Shown here in pieces: positions 56,701 to 61,046 of a stretch of DNA of 64,000 nt. The stretch's first letter is position 1; the number at the start of each line of letters is the position of its first letter. The notes below the pieces were generated by a model. It was not told the DNA's origin and did not search any database. It saw only the letters and a program-made list of their open reading frames with translations. The position numbers and the translations under genes were made by a program. The DNA is taken from assembly GCA_031769625.1 (NCBI GenBank), contig JAUIMM010000188.1, positions 11,647,001 through 11,711,000 on the forward strand. Direction: 5' to 3'. This DNA is from Taudactylus pleione (Eukaryota; Chordata; Amphibia; Anura; Myobatrachidae).

Positions 56701-59354
56701 TTTGGGGGCTGCTCCTGCAGCCCCCCTGCGCGGTGACCGACTCCGGCCGGGCACCAGCTTACACTGGGGTGCCTGTGGCTCGGGGGCGGGGTATAGAGGA
56801 GGACCCAAGTGCATCCTGGGAGCTAAAAGCTTAACTGTGTGGTGCCCATGGATCCTGTTCCAGCTATAACCCCAAGGTCAACCCTGTGGACCCCCTATGG
56901 ACCCTGAAGTAGACAAAAAATAATAATCTTGATATGTATTAGAAACATTAATCAATTGCGTTTTAATGCTCGGATAAGTAACGCATGCAGGGAGTGCGAT
57001 GCCGTCTGCTGCGTTAGTATATTAGCAAGGACGGAATCCTAAGCTGAATCAGCCCCACATTCCTGTCCTAAGAGATACAGACATCTCACAAGAGACTGTT
57101 CTTAGTAGCAAAGGTTGCAAACAAGAAAAAAAAAAAGTTAAATGTACTTACTACAAAGCTGTACTTACAGGGCACATCAACGAGACTCGCAAGCTGGTCG
57201 TGGCGATCTCACTGTCCGGATCAGCCGTCAGCTTCTCCTTTACTGAGAAAAAACAATTGACACATATTCACTGTACGGCTTATGTGCCATACTCCAAATG
57301 CAGGCAACAATGTATCACGCTGCCGTTACTATAATAACCTGAATGAATATTATCCCTTGTATGCTGATAAGTTCCCTTTGGACATTAACATTAATGTAAC
57401 GTGGCATGTTGCCATCATGTAATACCAGCACGAGTAATGCTGGCTGGAAAGGATACGCCAACACTAGCTATAATACTTCATAGACTCACTCAGTGCACGG
57501 GAATGGTCTGGATTCCGGATGCCTTTCATCTTTAGCTTCTGTAATAACACTGCCGACGTCAGCTGCCGGACCAGGTACACGGACATGGAATAATTCTGCA
57601 CGGGGGGGGAATAAGAAGGCAGATGTTTCTATGGGATGCTGACCTGAGGCAAGGGATGTAAGAGAGAGCTGTGTTAGGTGTAGGGATGGAAGGGAGTGAT
57701 GCGTGGAGCTGTACACAACTGATCACTAGTCAGTAGGTAGAGCTGGGTTTTGTGTAGGGATGGAAGGGAGTGATGCGTAGAGCTGTACACAACTGATCAC
57801 TATTCAGTAGGTAGAGCTCAGTTTTGTGTAGGGATGGGAGGGAGTGATGCGTGGAGCTGTACACAACTGACCACTAGTCAGTAGGTAGAGCTGGGTTTTG
57901 TATAGGGATAGAAGGGAGTTTTGCTAGGAGCTGTACACAACTGATCACCAGTCAGTAGGTAGAGCTGGGTTTTGTGTAGGGATGGAAGGGAGTGATGCGT
58001 ACAGTTGTACACAACTGATCACTAGTCAGTAGGTAGAGCTGGGATTTGTGTAGGGATGGAAGGGAGTGATGCGTGGAGTTGTACACAACTGATCACTAGT
58101 CAGTAGGTAGAGCTGGGATTTGTGTAGGGATGGAAGGGAGGGATGAGTGGAGCTGTACACAACTGACCACTAGTCAGTAGCTAGAGCTGGGTTTTGTGTA
58201 GGGATGGAAGGGAGTGATGCGTGGAGCTGTACACAACTGATCACTAGTCAGTAGATAGAGCTGGGTTTTGTGTAGGGATGGGAGGGAGTGATGCATAGAG
58301 CTGTACACAACTGATCACTAGTCAGTCGGTAGAGCTCAGTTTTGTGTAGGGATGGAAGGGAGTGATGCGTAGAGCTGTACACAACTGATCACTAGTCAGT
58401 AGGTAGAGCTGGGTTTTGTATAGGGATAGAAGGGAGTGATGCTAGGAGCTGTACACAATTGATCACCAGTCAGTAGGTAGAGCTGGGTTTTGTGTAGGGA
58501 TGGAAGGGAGTGATGCGTGGAGCTGTACACAACTGATCACTAGTCAGTAGGTAGAGCTGGGTTTTGTATAGGGATGGAAGGGAGTGATGCGTGGAGCTGT
58601 ACACAACTGATCACTAGTCAGTAGGTAGAGCTGAATTTTGTATAGGGATAGAAGGGAGTGATGCTAGGAGCTGTACACAACTGATCACCAGTCAGTAGGT
58701 AGAGCTGGGTTTTGTGTAGGGATGGAAGGGAGTGATGCGTGGAGCTGTACACAACTGATCACTAGTCAGTACATAGAGCTGGGTTTTGTGTAGGGATGGG
58801 AGGGAGTGATGCGTAGAGCTGTACACAACTGATCACTAGTCAGTAGGTTGAGCTCAGTTTTGTGTAGGTATGCGTGGAGCTGTACACAACTGACCACTAG
58901 TCAGTAGGTAGAGCTGGGTTTTGTATAGGGATAGAATGGAGTGATGCTAGGAGCTGTACACAATTGATCACCAGTCAGTAGGTAGAGCTGGGTTTTGTGT
59001 AGAGATGGAAGGGAGTGATGCGTGGAGCTGTACACAACTGATCACTAGTCAGTAGGTAGAGCTGGGTTTTGTATAGGGATGGAAGGGAGTGATGCGTGGA
59101 GCTGTACACAACTGATCATCAGTCAGTAGGTAGAGATGGGTTTTGTAGTATAGGGATAGAAGGGAATGTTGCTAGGAGCTGTACCAGTCAGTACCTAATG
59201 ATTCTAGGAACTCACCCACCTTTCCGAGTTCCGAGGTCCAGGAGATAGAGACTTGGTTGGGAACGGCAGAAGTTAGTCGAACTAGAGATGTAATGTTCAA
59301 TGGACGGCCTGGTCGCTTTTGTTCGACACCATTTTTTGGAGGTGGGACACATCC
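26738..59354 (-). CDS. PIAS2: PIAS-family SUMO E3 ligase, PIAS2-like, 8 exons (both ends unresolved)
   Basis: PIAS proteins are nuclear SUMO E3 ligases that hold UBC9-SUMO through an SP-RING and bind transcription factors. In transcript order the exons are 59354-59220, 57595-57490, 57242-57169, 49455-49295, 47217-47084, 38991-38823, 38248-38115 and 26775-26738: 951 nt, 317 codons, all phases consistent, no stops. They encode the end of PINIT ([19 protein letters not shown]), [10 protein letters not shown], the SP-RING with CPVCDKK, the SUMO-interacting motif [15 protein letters not shown], a YQPS segment and [23 protein letters not shown] and the VIDLTID context exclude PIAS4. [23 protein letters not shown] and GLDFLSL point to PIAS2 over PIAS1 and PIAS3; this paralogue call comes from memory. 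The SAP domain and promoter lie beyond 64000. The introns contain four DIRS elements. Confidence 0.85.
26834..27566. repeat. Minisatellite, 35-bp unit, left part
   Basis: Tandem copies built on TAACACCATCATATCACTAT and CATAGCAGGAGATAG. The array is split by DIRS element A and continues at 33727. It lies in a PIAS2-like intron, starting 58 bp from the micro-exon acceptor. Confidence 0.97.
27567..27756. repeat. DIRS A terminal repeat, 3' end of element
   Basis: The first 67 bp are copied in reverse complement at 27902-27968. About 27617-27756 is the reverse complement of 33570-33699. The terminus reads ACAAGAGATATGGTAAGAAC. Confidence 0.9.
27902..28014. repeat. DIRS A internal complementary region
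   Basis: 27902-27968 is the exact reverse complement of the left end (27567-27633) and 27969-28014 of the right end (33681-33726), abutting without a gap. In the DIRS replication model this region acts as the bridge that lets the two ends be joined into a circle. Confidence 0.95.
28034..30895 (-). CDS. DIRS A tyrosine recombinase ORF (overlaps RT)
   Basis: A 953-codon open frame. The recombinase is in the C-terminal third, from about [17 protein letters not shown]. Catalytic candidates are R764/R765 (ASARRVSEL), the HxxR pair H891 and R894 ([11 protein letters not shown]), and Y927 (FLRFYAF). It integrates the circular cDNA by strand exchange. The first 600 or so codons overlap the RT/RNase H gene in another frame and are Ser/Gly/Pro-rich. 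Whether that part is translated is unknown; the real start may be internal. Confidence 0.88.
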   Translation of the reverse strand: MLAQYHHGCLGSRSSLSGVRPVFSVQAAPPVFLYESFSGQDQSWSDSGSYRILATSRGHCSRSAVSARDGVLFYSVSGTETQWFSSPYPEFEVSEQIPQSSQVQDGNVTFHHSGDGTRGLYGLPRYPGRISPCTHSTGTSAVSEVCYPEPSLPISGVAFWPFHGSEGVHQGDGGYGCPPSGSGSTSVAVPGRSSAAGELPGGASSTSPPDHCLSSSTRVVDKLEEVLPDSITADGSFGSPAGFSSAADFPDSREGLLPAAADTQLPEQLPPVGPFSYESSGVHGVDIRHGGICPVPFPAPAGADSIGMERVTSPDPLSDAGVVRGGSAVFGLVASDGASGRGAPLLDPGLGPAHDGCQSSGLGGSDRLIIASGSLVRGRSTSPHQHPGTAGCVQGPAVVRPRSSRKGGSGAVRQRHHGGVHQPPRGNSQSGSNVGGVSHSCLGGVSCSSDLGSLHSRSPQLGGGLPQPSRCASRGMVASPRGVSATRGQVGAAGAGLDGLPSQSQVARLRVKDKRRRRLSGRRSVGEMDVSPGVSVSSDILTSSGSAEIQAGRRHARAGGSGVAQTSLVLRSEVSLHRRSVPSSSASGPVVSGALPLPGSGSAVFDGVALETAVLRSRGFSSSVIGTMLRARKPASARIYHRVWRTYFQWCESRNYDPQVFRVSRILEFLQSGLDLGLRLASLKVHVSALSVWFQRRIATLPDVYTFFQGVLRIQPPFVPPVAPWDLTVVLRVLQGPPFEPLESVELKWLTFKTIFLLAIASARRVSELGALSCRPPFLIFHQDRAVLRTRPEFLPKVVSKFHINQELVVPAFQSPDLSAGEASLDVVRALRIYVDRTASVRKSDSLFVLFGFHKRGWPANKQTIARWLRLVICEAYAQEGLPVPASVKAHSTRSVGPSWAARRGASAVQLCKAATWSSIQTFLRFYAFDTFASQDASFGRRVLLSAQERPRP
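29050..31002 (-). CDS. DIRS A RT/RNase H ORF
   Basis: 650 codons. Reverse transcriptase spans roughly 85-290, with motif A at SLDIQDAY (D161) and the active site PYLDDLLL (D227, D228). RNase H spans roughly 385-505, with D392 (TTDAS), E424 (LELRA), D449 (SDN) and D500 (EADFLS). A third block ([16 protein letters not shown] to [14 protein letters not shown], about 532-605) matches the domain after RNase H in DIRS polyproteins, often described as methyltransferase-like. The first Met is near the Gag end, so start by reinitiation or frameshift is possible. No stop or frameshift is seen. Confidence 0.93.
   Translation of the reverse strand: MLGALLPSRRISLLPDGTGLSLGDPRVGGRLLQFAQCWHNTTTDAWVREVVSQGYALSFRFRPPHQFFCTSPSLDKTKAGQIQVAIESLLQAGVIVPVPQSQRGTGYYSTLFLVQKPNGSHRPILNLKSLNRYLRVPRFRMETLRSIILAMEPGDYMVSLDIQDAYLHVPIAPAHQRYLRFATLNHHYQFRALPFGLSTAPRVFTKVMAVMAAHLRGQGLRLLPYLDDLLLLASSPEVLLRHLHLTIACLQAHGWLINWKKSSLIPSQRMVHLGALLDSRQQRIFLTPEKVSSLQLRIHSCLSSCRLSVHSAMRVLGSMVSTFDMVEFAQFHSRPLQGLILSEWNGLPHRIRSQMLVLSAEVRQSLAWWLQTVHLVEGRPFWIPDWVLLTTDASLRGWGAVTGSLSLQGRWSAEEALLPINILELRAVYRALQSSGPALHGRAVQVQSDNATTVAYINHQGGTRSRAAMSEVSRILAWAECHVPAISAVFIPGVLNWEADFLSRHDVHPGEWSLHPEVFQLLVDRWGLPELDLMASRHNHKLPVYGSRTRDAGACLVDALSVKWTFHLAYLFPPISLLPRVLRKFKQDGGTLVLVAPAWPRRPWYSDLRCLSIDAPYLLPQRRDLLSQGPCLYPDLGRLSLTAWLLRQPS
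30956..32512 (-). CDS. DIRS A ORF1, Gag-like protein
   Basis: 518 codons from ATG at 32512 ([13 protein letters not shown]), chosen because this Met is shared by copies A, B and C while upstream codons differ. Residues C17, C20, C35 and C38 form CX2C-X14-CX2C, a possible zinc ribbon. The middle is Ser/Pro-rich with an acidic patch ([19 protein letters not shown]). A conserved block follows ([20 protein letters not shown]), then a basic C-terminus ([17 protein letters not shown]) that could bind nucleic acid. It overlaps the RT ORF by 47 nt. A Gag-like role is inferred from position and composition. Confidence 0.85.
   Translation of the reverse strand: MSDEETERSVAPVLFSCRRCAAGVDGEDLSQDGLCGRCQLVPGPSNPPVSQDPPWAMFSQVLASIADRLSVPSAVPSRALPQPTIPHSPRVPQMLRSSPGAQTVGPYSGLPVYVQSSPGTCQSVVPLQSVAPTAPPPWVDVLSSSVQSLAASSSAFQSMLQGDVPPRVSKRPVVSSLAAQLSDSEVSSDDGEIHEDSDSDVMGQEVEAKSSINVPALVRAVRAILHVEDDAPAPRSKFPNFKKAKVTSNVFPLSDQLSDHMAAAWQLPSKRFHPQKRLAANYPFPEAHCRKWETPPAVDSHVTRLIKSATLPLPSISSLKDPTDRKVETCLKSIYSLSGAVARPSMAISWVAKAIEAWANALEDTFPDEASDIQRALVGQMRDAASYIGEASLDASLLTSRVSAAAVSARRSLWLRSWRADADSKKGLEALPFNGDLLFGPDLDRIVDTLAKSKSAFLPSASAPAKVRSSAFRSFRVQGKAKGQSFPRHSATKAAPKPKKQAWSARRPSSKQEDKPAA
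32513..33569 (-). other. DIRS A 5' untranslated region
   Basis: About 1 kb between the terminal repeat and the Gag-like start. It is GC-rich near 33150-33420, with several short inverted repeats (for example CGGGGATCGCGGCGG-type motifs). The same region exists in B (45563-46620) and C (55737-56757). No ORF is conserved in it. A promoter is expected here but no clear motif is seen. Confidence 0.6.
33570..33726. repeat. DIRS A terminal repeat, 5' end of element
   Basis: Inverted copy of the left terminus. It ends CCCTGAAGTAGAAA, after which the minisatellite resumes. The element's transcript should start in or near this side. Confidence 0.9.
33727..36150. repeat. Minisatellite, 35-bp unit, right part
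   Basis: Continuation of the array at 26834-27566, about 2.4 kb. Variant units (GAGATACTAAC, GAGACAGTAAC, GGGGATAGTAACCCC) recur in groups, suggesting higher-order duplication of blocks. Confidence 0.97.
36151..37203. repeat. Minisatellite, 68-bp unit
   Basis: About 15 copies of a unit built on CAGCAGGGATAAGAGAAGAG, ACATGCGCTGCAGCAGCACC and AGCTTTCCCTGTATCC. It directly abuts the 35-bp array. Confidence 0.96.
37351..37678. mobile_element. MITE flanked by a 55-bp direct repeat
   Basis: ATTCAGTTGG / CAATTGAATAGCG-type ends with inner CCGGCGCCGGCAGCTG. Both sides carry a similar block (CATCTCATTTGCATG to CTAAGG; 37298-37350 and 37680-37738), too long for a normal target duplication. Confidence 0.5.
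37738..38051. mobile_element. MITE with GTAGCGTCACACGGGC ends
   Basis: GGTAGCGTCACACGGGC at the left pairs with GCGCCTGTGTGACGCTGCC at the right. It is non-coding and ends 64 bp from the PIAS2-like exon 38115-38248. Confidence 0.7.
38115..38248 (-). CDS. PIAS2: PIAS2-like exon, C-terminal tail
   Basis: It follows acceptor TTACATAAG and reads [20 protein letters not shown], then [15 protein letters not shown] and ISGLSADFP plus one base of Gly. The donor is GTATGT. Similarity to the PIAS2 tail is patchy (YQPS, an aromatic-HP segment, S-DLPG), so the call also rests on phase agreement with both neighbours. Confidence 0.75.
38823..38991 (-). CDS. PIAS2: PIAS2-like exon, SUMO-interacting motif
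   Basis: It follows acceptor GTTGCAG and contains [19 protein letters not shown], a hydrophobic SIM followed by an acidic and serine-rich patch (likely CK2 sites), then PPAKKKC. It ends LPLK plus two bases of Gly before a weak donor GTGCGG. The KG junction is where other PIAS genes also splice. Confidence 0.88.
39373..40323. repeat. Minisatellite, 37-38 bp unit
   Basis: About 25 copies built on ACAGGTAAGGTGTTACTGTC and CTCAGCCGGCAGGGCAT. Every unit contains CAGGTAAGG, a splice-donor-like string on the strand opposite to PIAS2. Confidence 0.96.
40958..41070. repeat. DIRS B internal complementary region
   Basis: Same 113-bp arrangement as in A: reverse complements of the two element ends joined directly. 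Confidence 0.93.
41090..43900 (-). pseudogene. DIRS B tyrosine recombinase, frameshifted
   Basis: A 4-nt deletion near 41622 (AAAAGGCGAC where A has AAAAGGAGGGCGAC) separates the N-terminal part with [13 protein letters not shown] from the 167-codon C-terminal part with [11 protein letters not shown] and FLRFYAF. The catalytic Arg and Tyr are therefore on different frames. Confidence 0.88.
42102..44052 (-). pseudogene. DIRS B RT/RNase H, frameshifted
   Basis: It begins [17 protein letters not shown] at 44052. After REVVS it loses the frame through a 2-nt deletion near 43894 (GTACCCGAGAG where A has GTACCCCTGAGAG). The rest is open to 42102 and keeps [13 protein letters not shown] and SDN. 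The product could only arise from an internal start, which would lack the first 50 or so residues. Confidence 0.9.
44006..45562 (-). CDS. DIRS B ORF1, Gag-like protein
   Basis: 518 codons from [13 protein letters not shown] (ATG at 45562), with a handful of substitutions relative to A. The four cysteines and the basic C-terminus are kept. Confidence 0.83.
   Translation of the reverse strand: MSDEETERSVAPVLFSCRRCAAGVDGEDLSQDGLCGRCQLVPGPSNPPVSQDPPWAMFSQVLASIADRLSVPSAVPSRALPQPTMPHSPRVPQMLRSSPGAQTVGPYSGLPVYVQSSPGTCQSVVPLQSFPPTAPPPWVDVLSSSVQSLAASSSAFQSMLQGDVPPRVSKRPVVSSLAAQLSDSEVSSDDGEIHEDSDSDVMGQEVEAKSSINVPALVRAVRAILHVEDDAPAPRSKFPNFKKAKVTSTVFPLSDQLSAHMAAAWQLPSKRFHPQKRLAANYPFPEAHCRKWETPPAVDSHVTRLIKSATLPLPSISSLKDPTDRKVETCLKSIYSLSGAVARPSMAISWVAKAIEAWANALEDTFPDEAPDIQRALVGQMRDAASYIGEASLDASLLTSRVSAAVVSARRSLWLRSWRADADSKKGLEALPFNGDLLFGPDLDRIVDTLAKSKSAFLPSASAPAKVRSSAFRSFRVQGKAKGQSFPRHSATKAAPKPKKQAWSARRPSSKQEDKPAA
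47084..47217 (-). CDS. PIAS2: PIAS2-like exon after SP-RING
   Basis: It completes Gly and reads [20 protein letters not shown] then [13 protein letters not shown] less conserved segment, [12 protein letters not shown], follows. The donor is GTACGT. SDVDEI matches PIAS2/PIAS3 better than PIAS1. Confidence 0.9.
47661..48267. mobile_element. MITE, second copy of the 20603 family
   Basis: GAGCTAATTCAGACCC and GTCTGAATCAGGTCC form the ends. CACCTTCCCCTGTTACCAC, ATTATGCACACCCAT and TACGCATGCGCAG are shared with 20603-21200. It lies in a PIAS2-like intron. Confidence 0.7.
48362..49172. repeat. Minisatellite, 40-bp unit
   Basis: About 20 copies built on CAGGAGGACGGCACTGTCAG and CACTCACAGAGAGACCA, with shortened units that lack GGCACTGTCAG. 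It ends about 120 bp from the SP-RING exon donor. Confidence 0.95.
49295..49455 (-). CDS. PIAS2: PIAS2-like exon, SP-RING
   Basis: It follows acceptor CTTCAG and begins [19 protein letters not shown]. The zinc and scaffold residues are seen in [14 protein letters not shown] and [10 protein letters not shown]. It ends SLILD plus two bases of Gly before donor GTACGT. The SP-RING is the catalytic centre that recruits UBC9. Confidence 0.93.
49785..50223. mobile_element. Pogo/Tigger-like MITE
   Basis: CAGGTTGAGTATCCCATATC at the left and GATATGGGAGACTCAACCTG at the right, each flanked by TA (49783-49784, 50224-50225). The ends resemble those of Tigger-type elements. An inner repeat of CGGAATATTCCG occurs on both sides. 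It is non-coding, 439 bp. Confidence 0.8.
50506..50555. repeat. Short tandem repeat, 15-bp unit
   Basis: Three copies of AGAGTGTGCAAGGTT in a row. Confidence 0.8.
50753..50778. repeat. 26-bp perfect palindrome in A/T-rich DNA
   Basis: AAAAAACTGGTTT followed by its exact complement, 21 bp before the insertion point of DIRS C. Confidence 0.85.
51132..51244. repeat. DIRS C internal complementary region
   Basis: 113 bp, same structure and almost the same sequence as in A, despite divergence elsewhere. Confidence 0.92.
51264..54125 (-). CDS. DIRS C tyrosine recombinase ORF (overlaps RT)
   Basis: 953 codons, the same length as in A with no net gaps. It keeps [21 protein letters not shown] and FLRFYAF. 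The TAG that breaks RT is read in another frame here and does no harm. Confidence 0.87.
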   Translation of the reverse strand: MLAQYHHGCLGSRSGLPGVRPVFSAQTTPPVFLHKSFSGQDQGVTGSGGYRVLAESRGHCSRSSITTRDGVLFVSVSGAETQWFSSPYPQLEVSEQIPQSSQVQDGNVTFHHSGDGTGGLHGVPGHPGRLPPCSDSIFTPAVSEVRYPSTPLSVPGATLWSLHGTEGVHVDYGGHGRTSSEPECTAAAVPGRPPVAGELPGGTASTSPPDDRLPASTRVVDKLEKVLPDSITADGSFGSPAGFASAKYLPDSGEGRLTTAADTQLPEPLPPVGPFGYESSGVHGVDIRHGGICPVPFPAPAGADSIRMERVTSPDPLSGAGVVSGRSAIFGLVASDSSSGRGAPILGPGLGPAHDGCQSPGLGGSDRLFVASGSLVSGRSTSPHQHPGTAGSIQGPAVVRPRSSRKGGTGAVRQRHHGGVYQSPRRNSQSGSDVGGVSYPVLGGGSHSSDLGGLHPRSPQLGGGLPQPSRRASRGMVASPRGVSATRGQVGTAGAGLDGLPSQSQVARLRVKDKRRRCKSGGRAVADMDVSPGVSVSSDIPASSGSAEIQAGRRHARAGSSGLAQTSLVLRSEEPLHRRSVPSSSTSGPVVSGALPLPGSGSAVFDGVALETAVLRSRGFSSSVIGTMLRARKPASARIYHRVWHTYFQWCESRLYDPQVFRVSRILEFLQSGLDLGLRLASLKVHVSALSVWFQRRIAILPDVHTFFQGVIRIQPPFVPPVAPWDLAVVLRVLQGPPFEPLEAVELKWLTFKTVFLLAIASARRVSELGALSCRPPFLIFHQDRAVLRTRPEFLPKVVSKFHINQELVVPAFQSPDLSAGETSLDVVRALRIYVDRTASVRKSDSLFILFGFHKRGWPANKQTLARWLRSVICEAYAQEGLPVPASVKAHSTRSVGPSWAARRGASAVQLCRAATWSSIQTFLRFYAFDTFASQDASFGRRVLLSAQERPRP
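52280..54232 (-). pseudogene. DIRS C RT/RNase H with one in-frame stop
   Basis: Colinear with A but interrupted by TAG at 53612-53614, where A has a Lys codon (APRVFT-stop-IMAVMA). The stop lies between motif A and YLDD, so the truncated 205-codon product has no active RT. Downstream motifs [13 protein letters not shown] and SDN are intact. Confidence 0.9.
54186..55736 (-). CDS. DIRS C ORF1, Gag-like protein
   Basis: 516 codons from [13 protein letters not shown] (ATG at 55736). The frame is open 32 codons further up, but only this Met is shared with A and B. The CX2C-X14-CX2C motif is kept (CGRC and CSRC). The middle is more diverged than the ends. Confidence 0.83.
   Translation of the reverse strand: MSDEEVERSVAPVLASCGRCSAGVDREDLSQDGLCSRCQVAPGPSRPSLAQEPPWAMFSQVLVSIADRLSVPTALPTRAVPQPTIPHSPGVPQLLRSPPGSQSVGPFGGLPMYIQASPVPQQPVVPFQAPMATPPPWVDVLSNSVQNLAAASSAFQSMLQTDMPSRISKRPLMARAAQVSDSEGSSDDGEVPDDTDSDASVQEMDTKSSINVRALVRAVRAILLIEDEAPVPRSKFPSFKKTKVASAVFPLSDQLTDHMAVAWQAPSKRFLPQKRLASNYPFPEAHCKKWETPPAVDSHVTRLTRGATLPLPSISSLKDPTDRKVETCLKSIYSLSGAVARPSMAISWVAKAIEGWANALEDTFPDDAPDVQRALLGQMRDAASYIGEASLDASLLTSRVSAAAVSARRSLWLRSWRADSDSKKGLEALPFNGELLFGPDLDKIVDTLAKSKSAFLPSAALPAKVRSSAFRSFRVQGKAKGQSFPRQSASKTASKPKKQAWSARRPSSKQEDKPAA
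56945..57060. mobile_element. MITE fragment
   Basis: A run ending AAGCTGAATCAGCCCC, with AACGCATGCAGGG inside, resembles the GATTCAG-ended families. The left end is not found. Confidence 0.4.
57169..57242 (-). CDS. PIAS2: PIAS2-like exon, linker before SP-RING
   Basis: A 74-nt exon after TTTCTCAG that completes Ile, then reads [20 protein letters not shown] and ends LMCP before GTAAGT. The wording is near-invariant in PIAS1-3. Confidence 0.9.
57490..57595 (-). CDS. PIAS2: PIAS2-like exon, PINIT to SP-RING linker
   Basis: It follows acceptor GTGCAG and reads [19 protein letters not shown], then [16 protein letters not shown] plus one base of Ile. The donor is [16 protein letters not shown] separates PIAS1-3 from PIAS4. 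Confidence 0.9.
57667..59196. repeat. Minisatellite, 74-bp unit
   Basis: About 20 copies built on GTAGGGATGGAAGGGAGTGA, TGCGTGGAGCTGTACACAAC and TGATCACTAGTCAGTAGG. It fills most of the PIAS2-like intron 57596-59219. Confidence 0.96.
59220..59354 (-). CDS. PIAS2: PIAS2-like exon, PINIT domain
   Basis: Phase-0 exon of 45 codons, after acceptor CCCGTAG and before donor GTGGGT. It reads [18 protein letters not shown], then [15 protein letters not shown] and [15 protein letters not shown] contributes to substrate and UBC9-SUMO positioning in PIAS ligases. Confidence 0.88.
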
Positions 59355-59519
59355 CTACGGGGAAACAGTACTCGCGTTATACAGTGGGCAGGTAAAGAAC
59401 ACAAACATTAATCAATAGTTTTTCCATCTCTAGTATATTTATATTAACTCTATATCACTTTATAACCAATGTATGCTAATTTCTAACTGTGAAGGGTAAT
59501 GTGAACAAAGAATAACACA

Positions 59520-59790
59520 TATGCATGTGGACGATAGGTCATCAAATCCGGCGGATCGCAGCGACATATCGTGCACATCGTCTAGTGTGTACCCGCTATG
59601 TCGCAGACGATGTGCGCTCCCACGCATGCAGATCTGACGGGCGCTATAGTTAGTAGGGGCCTTGCTGCCGACTGCAGCATGGCCCCTGCCGTCACTCAGT
59701 CACTGCCGATGCTGGCACCCCGCCGGGTCCTGTCGCTAACGAGGTCGTTACACACTAGATATTGTCTAGTGTGTACTGGCCTTAACAGTC
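59520..59790. mobile_element. MITE with TCTAGTGTGTAC motifs
   Basis: ATCGTCTAGTGTGTACCC at 59578 and ATTGTCTAGTGTGTACTGG at 59761, with internal short inverted blocks (CGCAGCGACATATCG, TATGTCGCAGACG). The borders are approximate. Confidence 0.45.
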
Positions 59791-60013
59791 TTACATTTGT
59801 TCTGGTACCCAATAGCTCCATCTCTATCATATGTCATGGATTAACACGGCTAAATGCAACTTAACGCGGTTGTTCGCAAGTGTTTTGCTATTCAATTGGT
59901 GGCGCAAATCTTCCATATGATTTAACACAGCTTGTTTTACACAGCCCCTGAGCAGGTGAAAAGTTTGGGAAAATCCCCATTTGAAGGTAAAAATAATGCT
60001 GGGACTTAGGGGA

Positions 60014-60445
60014 TGATTCAGAGCCGGACACTCTGAACGAGCGCCCGCTCTGAATCAGGGCGCTTTTGTTTTTTTTTGTGCATCCTCCTGCACACTCGCA
60101 TAGCTGTGGGTTACCACCCACAGCTTATGCGAGCTTCCATGATGATTGTCGCGATGGTCAAGACCATCGCGGCTTGCGACAAGACCCTTGCAGTAGGGTC
60201 TCGTTGCCGCAAGCCCTGGAGTGATTTTGGCTCTATCAGAGCCAAAATCACTCCCACTGACATCACTAGTGATGTCAGTGGGGCCGGACCCAGACGGTAG
60301 GTGTTCCCATGGGAACGCCTCCGTCTGGGCAGCAACGTCCCCGGCACGCCCACCAAAGGGGGCGTGCTCTCACTCACCATCGACAGCACGCCCCCTTTAG
60401 TGCGAGACCCATAACGACGGCTTGGCCGTCGCTATACGGGTCTCG
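60014..60445. repeat. Chain of nine consecutive hairpins
   Basis: Nine inverted repeats follow each other almost without spacers: 60014-60057, 60095-60133, 60150-60171, 60172-60214, 60218-60254 (17-bp perfect arms), 60253-60282 (30-bp perfect palindrome), 60289-60329, 60355-60398 and 60403-60445. The left boundary (GATTCAGAGCCGG) matches the end of the 20603 MITE family, so it is probably a MITE relative truncated on the right. Confidence 0.85.
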
Positions 60446-60459
60446 AGCATGCGCACGAC

Positions 60460-60578
60460 GGAGGTGCTGTATGGATAGGACAGGTATATGGGGGTGCTGT
60501 ACGGATGGGACAGGTATATGGGGGTGCTGTACGGATGGGACAGGTATATGGAGGTGCTGTACGGATGGGACAGGTATA
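60460..60578. repeat. Short minisatellite, 30-bp unit
   Basis: Four copies of GGTGCTGTACGGATGGGACA plus GGTATATGGG. DIRS element D begins directly at its right edge. Confidence 0.93.
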
Positions 60579-60914
60579 ACCAGAGATATGGTAAGAACTT
60601 ACCTTTGTTATCTCTGTTTCTACGAAGTCCATAGGGTCCACAGGGTTGACCTTGGGGTATAGCTGGATCTGGATCCACGGGCACCACGCAGTTAAAGCTT
60701 TGCTGCTCCCAGGGTGCACTTGGGTCCGTCCTCCTCTATACCCCACCCCCGAGCCACAGCACCTCAGTTGGTAAGCAGCCAAGGCCGGAGGAGGAGACTA
60801 AACAGAGAGAAGGAAGACTGGAACACACAAGAAACCATACTCACAGAAATGGGAGACAGAAAACCGATGACCAGCCACACAGCCCATATGAAGCCAGGTG
60901 CGTCAGGGCGGGCG

Positions 60915-61027
60915 CCCTGTGGACCCTATGGACTTCGTAGAAACAGAGATAACAAAGGTAAGTTCTTACCATATCTCTTGTTTTCTACTTCAGGGTCCAT
61001 AGGGGGTTGACAGGGTTGACCTTGGGG
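60915..61027. repeat. DIRS D internal complementary region
   Basis: 113 bp as in the other copies, with a few substitutions (GGGGGTTGACAGGG where A has GGGGGTCCACAGGG). Confidence 0.9.
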
Positions 61028-61046
61028 ATGTCCCAAAACAGTTTAA

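Larger units (their letters stand above)
50800..56913 (-). mobile_element. DIRS-like retrotransposon C, one stop in RT
   Basis: About 6.1 kb, of the same architecture as A and B but clearly diverged in sequence, an older or sister subfamily. It starts ACAAGAGATATGG and ends GAAGTAGA, slightly shorter than A and B at this end. It inserted in an A-rich tract, so the exact edges may shift by a few bases. Confidence 0.94.

Noticed and set aside
26738..59354. Calling the neighbour PIAS4 by synteny
   Set aside because: [10 protein letters not shown], the [10 protein letters not shown] context and GLDFLSL are PIAS1-3 type and closest to PIAS2. Synteny alone does not outweigh this.
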